DNA of 64,000 bases from Liquidambar formosana (lineage: Eukaryota > Streptophyta > Magnoliopsida > Saxifragales > Altingiaceae): positions 25,135,607-25,199,606 of the forward strand of contig CM077832.1 of assembly GCA_039720395.1 (NCBI GenBank), read 5' to 3'. Positions 1-10,610 of this stretch are shown here, in pieces. Below the pieces are notes generated by a model that saw nothing but the letters and a program-made list of their open reading frames with translations, searched no databases and was not told the DNA's origin. How positions within the stretch are numbered: position 1 is the stretch's first letter; each line of letters opens with the position of its first letter. A program made the translations under genes and the position numbers.

Positions 1-374
1 TTCAGGCAAATTTAATTGAATAAATTATATTATATGTATATGTATGAGTGTAGATGTATGTAAATATGCGAGGATTTATGTTTGTGGGTATATATATCTA
101 TTTATTTATGTAACTTTGTATATATGTGTAAAAGATAGAGAGCGTATTTTGCGAAACGAATTGTTGAATAATATTTGATTCATATGTAGATCATGCATAT
201 AAAAAGTCAAATTGAACCGAGACTAAGAATTACTTCATCCAAAAATGTCTATAAACGAGCAATTATAATATTTAATCTAATTATTGGTTTCAAAACATAT
301 GAATCACTGCTAAGAGTTTTGGGACTTGCAAAGTTACATAAATTGCACTTGATATTAAAAGGATTCTTATTTGT

Positions 375-377
375 CAC

Positions 378-447
<70 letters not shown>
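375..447. repeat. (CT)n then (AT)n microsatellite
   Basis: An uninterrupted run of CT dinucleotides passes directly into an AT run. This is simple-sequence DNA. The open frame that crosses it encodes only Ser-Leu and Tyr-Ile repeats and is not a gene. Confidence 0.95.
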
Positions 448-454
448 GATAGTT

Positions 455-612
455 ATGATCAAATCAGTGTTAATATAAATTATATCAGTACCATGTACTG
501 GGGTTATACTTCGTGCATTGATTCAATGTATCTCGTATTCTTTTAATGCACGAAGTACAACCCTAACTGTGGGTGTTGATATAAGTTATATCAGTATGTG
601 CTCACATAATCA

Positions 613-679
<67 letters not shown>

Positions 680-1165
680 ATTATGATCAGGTAAGCACGT
701 GTTGACATAACTTACATCAACACCCGCATTGGGAGTTGTACCTTGTGCATTAGTGGGTTATGAAGTATATTGGTCCAATGCAAGGGGTACAACCCCCAAT
801 GCATGGTGCTGATATAACTTATATCAACACGTGCTGATATGATCGAGACTATATATATATATATATATGGTTATGATCCCATCAACATGTGTTGATATAA
901 TTTATATCAGCACCATGCATTGGGAGTTTTACCCTTTGCATTAGTACAATATACCTCATATTTCACTAATGCACAAGGTATAACTCCCAATGCGGGTGTT
1001 GACAACTCACATCAACACCCGTGCTGACATAACTCACATCAACACCTGCATTGGGAGTTGTACTTTATGCATTAATAAATTATGAGGTACATTAGACCAA
1101 TACAAGAAGTACAATCCCCAATATATGATGCTAATATAACTTACATCAATATGTGGTGATAGGAA
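455..1165. repeat. Cluster of four ~145-bp hairpin-forming units
   Basis: Four related units lie near 455-600, 690-855, 878-1020 and 1021-1165. Each has two arms of about 60 bp that are imperfect inverted copies of each other around a short centre. One arm contains GTTGATATAA then GCATTGGGAGTTGTAC then TGCATTA, and the other contains the reverse complement. AT-dinucleotide runs (about 620-677 and 851-869) separate some units. No protein is encoded. The structure suits fold-back MITEs or a hairpin-RNA locus. The units lie downstream of the gene at 1457-1978, which is transcribed toward them. Confidence 0.7.
620..677. repeat. (AT)n microsatellite
   Basis: A pure AT-dinucleotide run of nearly 60 bp lies between the first two hairpin units. 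Confidence 0.95.
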
Positions 1166-1456
1166 CATAACCATATATATAACTTATTAAGTTATATACA
1201 TAGTGGTTTCAAAAGAATGAATTTACGTTGAAATTGCTAACCACACATGACCTAAAATCAAACCCCATCCATATTTAGATAAAAAAAAAATCTTATCACG
1301 AACTAGCCTATGTTTATTGGGCTAGGAAACACAAAATCATAAAATTACAGAAGTACGTGTAGTTTTCGATTATCATTTCATCGTGCAATCACAGCAAAAC
1401 AACATTATTATATCACTACTAGTAGGGCTAGGGAGGAGTATGATTTATTTGGAGTC

Positions 1457-1978
1457 TCAATCAGATGCGGACACGAACAGACGAATCTGGTCCAAAAAGC
1501 TCAAATCCCGAGGCCTATCTTTGCGCTTAACGTACCCTCTCGCTTCTTCCTCGGAATACATGCTAAACCCCTTCTCCTCGTTTTTCTTCCACAGCTCCAA
1601 TGCATAGCTCCTGTGTGCGTAATACGCCTCGGCGCACGTTACCCCTCCTGCGCCGCATACGCTAGGCACCACCTCAACTGGTAACCTCTCGTAGTGTCCG
1701 CGGCCGGTGCCCTCCAACTCGTCCATGCGGGCGAGTCCGCGAGTCGACACGGTGTACAACTCGCCCCATACTCGGTCGCCGGAGCCGGGGAGGTTGAGAA
1801 GGAAAGGGACGCGGTAGGGGCCACAAACCAGGGGATACTTGCCGGCGGTGCGGTAGACGCCGATGTATGTGGCGTCTCCGGTGAGCATCATGTCTTGTAA
1901 GAGGGTGTGGTTGGAGAAGCCTTGCTTTAGGGTTCCGTACGTAAAGATCAGTTTCCCATTTTCGTCGTCGGCAACCAT
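1457..1978 (-). CDS. Gamma-glutamylcyclotransferase-like (AIG2-like) protein
   Basis: A single-exon gene of 173 codons. The protein has the GGCT/AIG2 fold signature: the substrate-loop motif YGTL at residues 14-17, then KYPLV and GPYRVPFLL at about 48-61, GELY at 72-75 and DELEG at 86-90. In this family the acidic loop supplies the catalytic glutamate (here E87 or E89). It is closest in layout to the Arabidopsis protein annotated as putative gamma-glutamylcyclotransferase At3g02910, including the C-terminal ARGYVKR...LSFLD stretch. Family members release 5-oxoproline from gamma-glutamyl amines or dipeptides and are cytosolic, but the substrate here is inferred. The start is the only in-frame ATG before YGTL. 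A TATA-like box and a CT-rich leader precede it. Its high GC at third positions stands out from the AT-rich surroundings. It is the only convincing host gene in the window. Confidence 0.92.
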   Translation of the reverse strand: MVADDENGKLIFTYGTLKQGFSNHTLLQDMMLTGDATYIGVYRTAGKYPLVCGPYRVPFLLNLPGSGDRVWGELYTVSTRGLARMDELEGTGRGHYERLPVEVVPSVCGAGGVTCAEAYYAHRSYALELWKKNEEKGFSMYSEEEARGYVKRKDRPRDLSFLDQIRLFVSASD

Positions 1979-2045
1979 AACTCTATATATGTTAGAGAGA
2001 GAGAAAGAGAGAAAGAACGAGATTTAAGAGATTGTATATAAGGAA
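1979..2045 (-). promoter_or_regulatory. Putative promoter and 5' leader of the GGCT-like gene
   Basis: Read on the minus strand, a TTATATAC TATA-like box at about 2040-2032 is followed by a CT-rich leader (CTTTCTCTCTTTCTCTCTC) that runs to the ATG at 1978. TATA followed by a CT-rich leader is common in plant promoters. The transcription start is inferred. Confidence 0.5.
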
Positions 2046-2777
2046 GGAAAGGGGAATGAAAACCTGGAGGTTCTGAAAAGGCCAGAAAAAGAAATGTGGG
2101 GTTTAGGCTTTTGGGGGTGCTCTAAGGGTGAGAGATTGACTGGATGAGAACTGGAGTCCCGATTGTAAAGGGCAAAATTGTGCTGCTTATCTAACCCGGT
2201 GTGACATCACATCTGTATACCTATAATTTAATAATAATAGCCTCGTAGAAAAAAAGTTAAATTATTTTTTTATTCCCAACATTAATTGCGACCTTTCAAT
2301 ATGTGTTGACCCTTTCTCTTATAGTAAAATATAATTTTTACCGCTTTGTGAAAAGAAAAAAAAAGAAGAAGAGAGAATGACGAAATGATAAGTCAAAATA
2401 AAAATAATTCTAAATAAATAGTCAAATATCTTATTTCATTTAAAATCGTAATAATGAATTTTAATTTCCAAAAGAGGGGATTTATTATCTACAATTTTAT
2501 AATAAACTAATACCCATTTTGACCTATTCACTTTTTTTTTTTTTTTTTTAATTTTTATTTATCCTACCTAAAACCAATCCCTTTTCTCACAAGTCACAAT
2601 TTAAAAGTCTCAAAACATAATTGAAAAATGTCAATTATATATATATATATATATATAAACTAAAATAATAATCAACTATGCACTTGGATTTATAAAAAAA
2701 ATTTGTCTTTTATTTTTTCTATTAATTGGATGGCATCCTTCCAAATTGTAATTTCCAATCCTCTGCAAGTAATACAC
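2046..2777. other. AT-rich intergenic DNA
   Basis: I see no gene here. The stretch contains T-rich and A-rich tracts and a short AT microsatellite at about 2636-2656. The five bases before the LTR that follows (2773-2777) read TACAC, a possible target-site copy whose partner I could not find. Confidence 0.6.
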
Positions 2778-5700
2778 TGTGGACTTGGGAAAGTGGCCCA
2801 TATGGGAAATAAAAAAGGAGGTCGCTACTTCATTTTTAAGGAAAAGAGGAAAACCTTAAAATGTTTTATTTTCCAAAACAAGTGATTCCATATTTTAAAA
2901 ATAGAAAAGGCAAAAGATCTTTTGAAAACCAAAGATTATGAATTCGGAGGTTAAGTTACGATATGGGAAGATTCTAGGCAAAGCCTATAGGCACCCATAT
3001 CGCCATAATTAGTCTCTTAATTTAATTGGACTAAATTAATGTCTCACACACACATAAATCAATTATCATCATCACAAAACAGCATGCATATCATGAATCC
3101 ATCCATCAAAATATGCAAATAACAGAGAAAATAGAAAGGAAGAAAGAAGACCTAGGATACTTAGTATCCTAGAGCAGACTTGAACATCAATTAAGTACCT
3201 ACGTACTTTACACACACATGCAGGGATCAAAGTCTATGTAATTAGGATGGAGGGCTATTCCCTTCACAAAGAACTACGATAGCTTTCAGGTTTCCATATC
3301 AATCAAAGAAGAAAGTTCAATAAAAAGGAAAGATTGAGAAAAAAGAAAGATTTAAGAAAAATGAAAGATTAAGAAGAAGGAAAGATTGGGAAAAGATAAA
3401 CTTTAATAAAAGGAAATTTAAAAAGAAGGAAAGTTTTAGAAAAGAGAAACTTTAATAAAATGAGATTTAAAAAAAAGGAAACTTGCAAACTACCATAATT
3501 CAATATGAGAAGAATAGCCCAAGGGGAAGGGGGAGGATTCCAAATTAATTGACTACTCTTAACCGCCAATTAATCTAAAATCAAATATACATCACATCAC
3601 AATTATATTAAAATCATCACATCATCACCATATATCATGAACAAATCATAGGATTCTAACCCTAATCATACTTGAGGCTATTAACATGCAAGGGACACAA
3701 AAACCATGACAAAAAATACTTAAAAAACAACTAAAACAAATCTAGACGGAATGCATAATTACCTAATATTACTCTAAATATCATATAAAAATAATAAATA
3801 AAACAAGAAAGAAAACCCTAGCATGCTCTTATATGAATAAGGACTATTATCATGCATAAAAAAAATCCTAAACCCTAATAAAGAAACCGTAATATGAAAG
3901 CCTAATATGAAAACTCTAATATGAAACCCTAATATGATATGACCCTAACACAGTAAGATAAACTCATGAAAAACATGTAAGGAGTTTAATAAAATCATGC
4001 ATGAAGAGAACCTACAACTACACTTCAAAACGGTGGCATTAGGAGAAGAAAAACATGCTTTATATGATGATAAATATCATAGTATTAATCAAAATAGTAA
4101 AACCCTATCATCATATTATCTAAAGCACACCATGAAACATGTATTATCATCATAAACAACTCATATAATCATTATAAACATACTAGAAGATCAAAACATG
4201 AGAGTTCATGTTAATAAACATACCTTCAGCAACTCCTTCTCTTTGCTTCTTCTCCTTTGCTGTGTTTCTTCTCTCCTTTGCTCTTCCTTACTTGATTCTC
4301 CTTATTCCTCCCTCTCTAAATACTCTTGTAGCACTCCTTTAGGTCTCTTGAAACTCACAAAAGTCTCACAATGCACAAAAATTTGTAACTGTCTCTCCTT
4401 CTAGGGTTTGGAGGCAAGTTCCTCCTCTCGAAGTGTTGAAAGGAGGCTCCTATTTATAGAGAAGTGACTTAATGGCTCATTGGTTGAGATTATTCCTTCA
4501 AATAATGATCCACGGGTTATTAGAGACTCTTTTGGTACCCAAGTAACCCAAAAAGTACAAGGAAAGTTGCTAAAAAGTGAAAATAGTCGCACTGGAAATA
4601 AAAAAATCATTAAAAATCGTTAAAAATCGGAAACAGGGCAAAAAAATAGGAAATAAGCTCGAGTAACCACCCAATTTTGGACAGCTAACCATTCAGCCCT
4701 AGATGGCAAACCGTCCAGACTCAAACGGTCACCCGAGAGGCCTTCTCAGCTTCGTTTTTCGATGTTTCAGCACTCCCGGGGGAGTATTTTGGCCATTTTA
4801 ACTCCGATTTGAGTGAAATGAAAGCCAAAACGATCGTGACTCAAAGGAGAATGAATTTAGAATACTCTCAAGGTGAAAATACTCAACCATTATTAAAGTG
4901 GTTGGTTTTAAGAAAGGGTTAACCGTCGAAGGTCTAAGAAAAATGATTTTGACTAAGTAAGGGTTTTACCTTCTGATTGACCTAATTCTTGTTTCAAATC
5001 ATTATGAGACTTCAAGAAACATATTACAATTTGAAATTAGTTTTTTTAAAAATGTAAATGGAGTTATTTGATTGGAAATCCAAGTGCGAACCATAAGTTA
5101 ACTTTGTGAGCATCGAAAAGGGGTTAATTAGTTAATATGGACCATTTTGAGCCAAAACCAATCTCAAACCATTGAATCCTTAAATTGAACTTATAAATAG
5201 ACTCTAAATGTCAAAATGAACATGATTGAACACTCCAAAATGAATTCCAAGGTCAAATGGAAATTATACAACTAAAAGGATGAAAGTGCCTTCCAAGTCG
5301 CAAAAGTTCTTATTGACCATAAAAAATCACTCGGATTGGAACCAAAATTCATCGACATGCTCCTCAACACTATAAAAACTCAATGCAAAAGAAAAGACTC
5401 AAAAACAAAACAAAAACATGCATATGATAATTGTGATACCTCGAATATTTATTTATTGATTTATTTTATGTGTATATTCGGTGAAATTGTACACAGGGTG
5501 ATAATTTTAAATATTTTTGAGGTTAGTTGGAAGTTGGGAGATATTGCATTAAATTACTTTGTGTGGAAAAGGATAATTAATTTGTGAGATATATATATAT
5601 ATAGATATATAGGTGAAGGAAGGAAAAGACAAAAGAAGAAAAGAATTGGGAAGGGAGAGAGCACGTGAAAAGAGAGAAAGAAAGAAGAAAAGTCAAAGAA

Positions 5701-6783
5701 GGAAGAAAAAAGTGGTGGGTAGGTGTAGAAAAAAGAAACAAAAGAAAGAAAAGAAAGAAGTGGCGTGTGAATAGAAGAAAAGAAAGGAAAGGAAAGAAGA
5801 TGGCAGGAGATGAGGGATGTACGGGAGGATGAAGAAGAAGAAAAGATGAGGAAGAGAGAGAAAGGGAGATAGGGACGTGAGTGAGAAGAAGGAAATAAAT
5901 AGAGAAGAAGAGAAGGAGAAAGAAGAAGGAGCAGGGAGGAAGAGAGAGAGGCAGAAGGCTGACGGTCTAGTTGCCGGATCAAGGGAGTTCTAATCACACA
6001 TACGAGTATGGATTTTATATTTTTGAGTAGATTTACGCATCTACAGTGGTGGTTATTCATTTTATTCACTTATTTTGAGGTAGGGGGTTTAATTCTTGTA
6101 CAGTGAATGATGATTATTTTGAAGCCTATGTTAAGATTTGATTTATGCAAGGTGATAATTATTGATGGTGATATATTTGAGGTTTATGATGGTTGATTTC
6201 ATTGACAGTTGGATTATATTTGACGTTGATGATTTGGAGTTCGTATTATTTGATTTATATATTATTTTAAATATATAAATATTTGCATGTGGTATTTGAA
6301 ACATTATTTATTGTATAGGAATTGGATTTCCTACTGGGTTGTTGTTCGCTAACCCCAATATATTTTCAGGTGATAATTATTGGAGGCACATAGTAGAATT
6401 GGGGTCGAGATTTGGAGAAGTTATCGCGTACATTTATTTTTATTTAAAACTGATGTAATTTTATTCTTTTGGTTGGCCAATATACATTGATGATGAGTTT
6501 TAGGTTAACCATGGCTACCCGCAGCTGCGCAATACTCTGTATTTTCAAATGGAATGTATTTTTGAAAAGGTTTATTTGTACGGGGCTCATAAAAAAATTG
6601 TACGTGTTATGGTTTATAAATTTTGGGGCGTTACAATAATAGCCTCTAACACAAGGGATAAAAGGGCAAAAAGTGTCAATTTGAGCTTAAAAGCCCAATT
6701 TCCATTCTAAACCCTGACTAAATGCTCATGTGAACCTCAAAATGATAACTCTCATAATGTGAGTAAAAAATGGGGGTCTGATA
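2778..6783 (-). mobile_element. 3' LTR of an old Tat-type Ty3/gypsy element (E0), interrupted
   Basis: It starts TGTGGACTTGGG and ends near GGGGTCTGATA, matching in order the LTRs of E1 and E2: a GGAGTCGC-like block, the conserved GGCAAAGCCTATAGGCACCC block near 2975, a TATTTATAG box at 4451-4459 (TATA on the minus strand), a degraded GC-rich module at about 4655-4738 and the GAAGCCCCTCATTGG junction at 6784. Removing the inserted solo LTR leaves about 2.8 kb. The sequence to its right is element-internal, so in minus orientation this is a 3' LTR. A 5' partner was not found. Divergence and the nested insertion mark it as older than E1 and E2. Confidence 0.8.
5432..6635 (+). mobile_element. 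Solo LTR, chromovirus-type Ty3/gypsy
   Basis: It is 1204 bp long, starts TGTGATACCTCG and ends GGGGCGTTACA. It is flanked by the perfect 5-bp target duplication ATAAT (5427-5431 and 6636-6640), so it inserted as a unit into the E0 LTR. No second LTR or coding region is present, so it is a solo LTR. The GGGCGTTACA end is typical of plant Tekay/Del-type chromoviruses, in which the PBS TGGTATCAGAGC would follow; this assignment is from family knowledge. A TATA-like AT run lies at 5586-5605. A strongly purine-rich tract at about 5610-5960 creates a spurious minus-strand frame. Confidence 0.8.
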
Positions 6784-6827
6784 GAAGCCCCTCATTGGTG
6801 CAGCAAGTTTCACTTGCAAACCAATAA
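6784..6827 (-). promoter_or_regulatory. E0 polypurine tract and LTR-proximal two-stem hairpin
   Basis: Next to the LTR, GAAGCCCCTC reads GAGGGGCTTC on the element strand, a short purine-rich tract in the PPT position. It overlaps an outer stem TCATTGG (6792-6798) with CCAATAA (6821-6827) and an inner stem GCAAGT (6803-6808) with ACTTGC (6812-6817). E1 and E2 have the same arrangement. Confidence 0.6.
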
Positions 6828-6924
6828 TAAAAGACCATCCCATTTTTGCTTGGGAGAGTAATTGCATCGAGTTCAAATAGAGAACTCCATCATCTTATAG
6901 AATTCATCACATATCTTAAACAAG

Positions 6925-7337
6925 TAGAAGTCAATACCTAGGTAAAGGTCAATACCCAAGACGAGTAGAGGTAACTCTAAGTGAAGGTCAACACCCAGGA
7001 TAAGTAAAAGTCAATTCTCAAAGAGAATAAAGATCAGTATTGGGAGTGAAGGTCAACACTCAGGATGAGTAACAGTTAATACTCGAAAGGAATAGGGATA
7101 AACATGAGTAGAGGTCAACACTCGGAGTGAGTACCAGTCAATACTCGAAAGGAATAGGGATTAGTATTCATAGTGAAGGTCAACACTCGGGGTAAGTTCT
7201 AGTCAATACTCGAGACAAATATGCTTTAATATTTAGAATGAATATGGGTCAATACACAAGGTAAGTATGGGTCAATACTCAAGATGAATATGTGACAATA
7301 CTCTAAGTAAGTATGGTTCAATACTTAGGATGAGTAT
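6925..7337. repeat. E0 hairpin array, left part
   Basis: Degenerate short repeats, each with a small hairpin around a near-constant AAGGTCAA/AGGGTCAA loop. An example is GAGTG-AAGGTCAA-CACTC at about 7044-7061. No coding potential is seen. The array resumes at 9792 after a solo LTR that interrupts it. Confidence 0.7.
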
Positions 7338-9786
7338 TGTCATATCCCATTTTTACACCACCTTACTAGGGCTCATCATTTCATGCATTTTTTTTTTGGT
7401 TTTGTTTTTGGGTCTAGTCACTTGCATTAGGTTTTTAGGGTCATGAGGACAATGGATATGAATTTTGGTTCAATTCGGAGTTAATCTTGAGGGATAATAA
7501 GAGCTTTTGTGACTTGAGGGGCATAATCGTCTTTTAGGTCACAAACTTTTCATTTGACCTTGAAATGATCTCCAAATTATCAATTGGAGTATGAGGTATT
7601 TCTAGGTTTAATTTGATGAATTAATGGTTCAGAGTTAAAATGGCTCGATGTAGTTCAAGTTGGTTAATTGACCCTTCTTTGGGTTAGCTCAAATTGACTC
7701 ACAATTACAAACTAAATCTTTTCAAATTGACTTTATTTAGTCATCATTATAACCCTAAAAGTGTTTTAGAAAGTTTGATTTTGGCTTGGAAAATATTTGG
7801 TTTGATCCTATGTGCATACCTATGCTTTGCAAAGGTAGAGTATAGCGGTTAACCGCTTTTGTCAAACCTAACCATGCACTCATGGTTAGTGGTTTTTACC
7901 TTAAAATATTCAAAAATGTATTCCCCATTGAAACATAGTCGTTTTGGCTTTTGTTTCATCAAAATCGGAGTTAATTTGACCCCTGAAACACTTCTAGAAG
8001 GGAAGGGAATCCAAAATAGGAGAAAAGCTGAAGTGGGCTTGGGTGGTCACCCGAGGCCCTCTCCCCTATTTTTGTGCTGAAGCAGATTTTCCTTCATTTT
8101 AATGTACATGGACTCTTTTTGACGAGTTTCCTTCTAATTTTTGGCAACATTTGAGTTTCTTAAGCACAAGGGAGTCTCTAATAACCCTTAGATTAATTGA
8201 TAGGATTTTAATCCTACCCATTGGTTTGTTCTAATTGAATTCTATAAATTACCCATATGTTTTAGCACTGGGGGAGGCACCCATAGCCACTTTTATGCAT
8301 TAAATTGAGTTTGTGAGAGAGAATAAGAGAGAGAGAGCCAGATGTCCTACTGCAACCTTGAAGAAAGCTTGATTCAAGTCATCCACAAGTCAAGAGGAGA
8401 GTCTCTACAGCAGCAAGGAAGCCTCTCCGAAGGTAACTTTCTGTTTTATTAATGCTTACACTAGGATTTCTTATAGAATAAGCCTATAATAGGCTAAAGT
8501 TGGATTTTTTATCATGTATGCAAGCTTTAGTTAGTTAATATACATGAGATAAATATTATTTATCATGATTATAGCATGCTTTAGGGCTGTTCTATATGTT
8601 TTTAAGCATGATTGTGAGTTTAGGGTTTCCATTGTCCTTATTTTAGGTTAGTTTCATATAGCATGCTAGGTTAGAGTTTTCTATTGATTTTTCTTCATGG
8701 TTGCTGTATATGTATTGAATACAGAATAACTATGATGATTTTTTGCATTCATATAGTGAATTTTTAGGATTTTTATGCATGTTATGGTATTAGGATTGCA
8801 TTAGGGCTTATGAGAGTTTGTTATTTTTGCTGTTTGCATGGTTAGTGAATGATTTTAGGCCATGATACTATTCTGTCTAGATTTGCATATTGTTGTTTTT
8901 GCATAGTTTTGAGCACGTGTAAGGGTGCAAACAGGTGTGATAATCACCTTATTGCAAATAGGTCTGTTATTGCTTAAGCTTGCTAATGCTTAGAGTAATT
9001 GCACTAGGTAAGTGGGTTTGAAGGTGCCCAAATTCACCTTTTTCTATCCCTAATTCTTTCTCTTCTCCCCCTTTAGGATTATTTCTTAATATGTACACAT
9101 GGTCATAATCAAGGGTTTCCTTAATTAATAAAATACTGATTTTTATCAAAGTTTTCATCTTGTGGAAGTTTTCCTAAATTCAAACTTGGTTCATTTAACT
9201 CTCTTTCGAATAAGGAAACCTAGGGTTTTTACCATAGGTTTGTATTAGGTTTTAACCCTAATTCTAATCGAACTACGTGGACTTTGATCCATGTGTTTCG
9301 TTGCATGGTACGTAGGCGCTCATTTTAAGGCTCAAGTCCGTTCTAGGATCCAAGTATCCTAGGTTTTTTATCTTTTCTTTTCTTTTTTTCTGTTTTATTT
9401 TATTTTCTTTACTTGATTATGCATGGATGATTGGATGTAATATATGATATGCATGCTATTTTGTGGTGATATATGTTGATTTGTGTGTTAAAAGACTTTA
9501 ATTTAGCCCAAATAAACTGAGAGATTGAAAGGGTGACATGGGTGCCTATAGGCTTTGCCTAGAACCTTCTCATGTCATAACTTAGCATTCGAATCCCCAA
9601 TTTCTTTGGTTTCCGAAAGATCGTTTTTGCCTTTCCTTTTTAAACATGGAGTCATTCAATTGTTTTCTTAAAACAAAATGGGTTTTAGGGTTTTCCTTGT
9701 TTCCTTTAAAAAATAAGGTGGCGACTCCTTTTCTTTTTCAAACCAATTTTCTTTTCAATCATGTGGGCCACTTTCCGGGGTTCACA
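7338..9786 (+). mobile_element. Solo LTR of a Tat-type element, plus orientation
   Basis: It is 2449 bp long, starts TGTCATATCCC and ends GGGGTTCACA. It is flanked by the perfect target duplication AGTAT (7333-7337 and 9787-9791) and sits within the E0 hairpin array. It is homologous to the E1/E2 LTRs but inverted: TCTATAAATT TATA box at 8241-8250, a GGCTTTGCC block near 9550, and GTGGCGACTCC near the end. Only one half of the GC-rich module remains (GGGTGGTCACCCGAG at about 8045). There is no internal region, so it is a solo LTR left by LTR-LTR recombination. Confidence 0.9.
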
Positions 9787-9791
9787 AGTAT

Positions 9792-10610
9792 GCATCAGTA
9801 CTCAGAATGAGTATAGGTCAATACTTAGGAGAGCCAATAAGATATCGTATGGGTAAGGGTCATTACTCAAACGAGAACCAATGATGGATAGAAGTCAATA
9901 TCCTATTGAAAATCTAATAAAAAAATCTCATCAATAGAAGTCAATACTTATAGAGAAAAACACGTAAGTAAGGGTCAATGTTGGCTATGAGTAAAGATCA
10001 ATACTCACAAAGAAAAGCTTATGAGCAAGGGTTAATGCTTTCTATGAGTAAAGATCAATACTCACAAAGAAAAGCTTATGAGCAAGGGTCAATGCTTGAA
10101 ATGAGTAGGATTCAATACTCACGGAGAAAATCACACGAGCAAGGGTCAATGCTCAAGATAAAATGCATATAAGCAAAGGTTAATGCTTGAAATGAGTAGG
10201 AGTTAATACTCACAAAGAAAATTATATGAGCGAAAGTCACTGTTGGTGATGAGTAGGGGTCAATACTCAAAGAATGCCGAGAGATCGCATAGGTATAAGT
10301 CAATACCTAAAACAATAACATATGAATAGAGGAGAAATGCCAAAGGGGTTTGGAATCAATACCTATGATGGATAAGATCGAGTCAATATTATAAAACGAA
10401 CAAGGGTCAATGCTCGAGAGGGGAGTATGGGTGAATACTCTAAATGAGTGAAGGTCAACACTCAAGATGAATAATAGTCAATATTTCAAACGAGCAAATG
10501 TCAATGCTCAAGAAAAAGAGTATAGGTAAATACTCATAGGGGAGCTTAACAAAATATTAGTTAAGTAGGAGTCACTACTCATAAGACAAGGTTGGCATGA
10601 GGATAAAGGC
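9792..10610. repeat. E0 hairpin array, right part
   Basis: The array continues, with a unit of about 57 bp locally (AGAAAAGCTT recurs at 10011 and 10068). Hairpins include GAGCA-AGGGTCAA-TGCTC (10137-10154), AGGTAT-AAGTCA-ATACCT (10291-10308), GAGTAT-GGGTGA-ATACTC (10423-10440), GAGTG-AAGGTCAA-CACTC (about 10445-10462) and GAGCA-AATGTCAA-TGCTC (10492-10509). The small frame across 9978-10172 reads the repeat and is not a gene. Confidence 0.75.

Noticed and set aside
193..546. 117-residue plus-strand frame
   Set aside because: Its middle is a translation of the CT/AT microsatellite, with no domain or promoter.
5554..6069. 171-residue minus-strand frame
   Set aside because: It comes from a purine-rich tract in a solo LTR (Ser/Phe/Leu-rich), and is low complexity.
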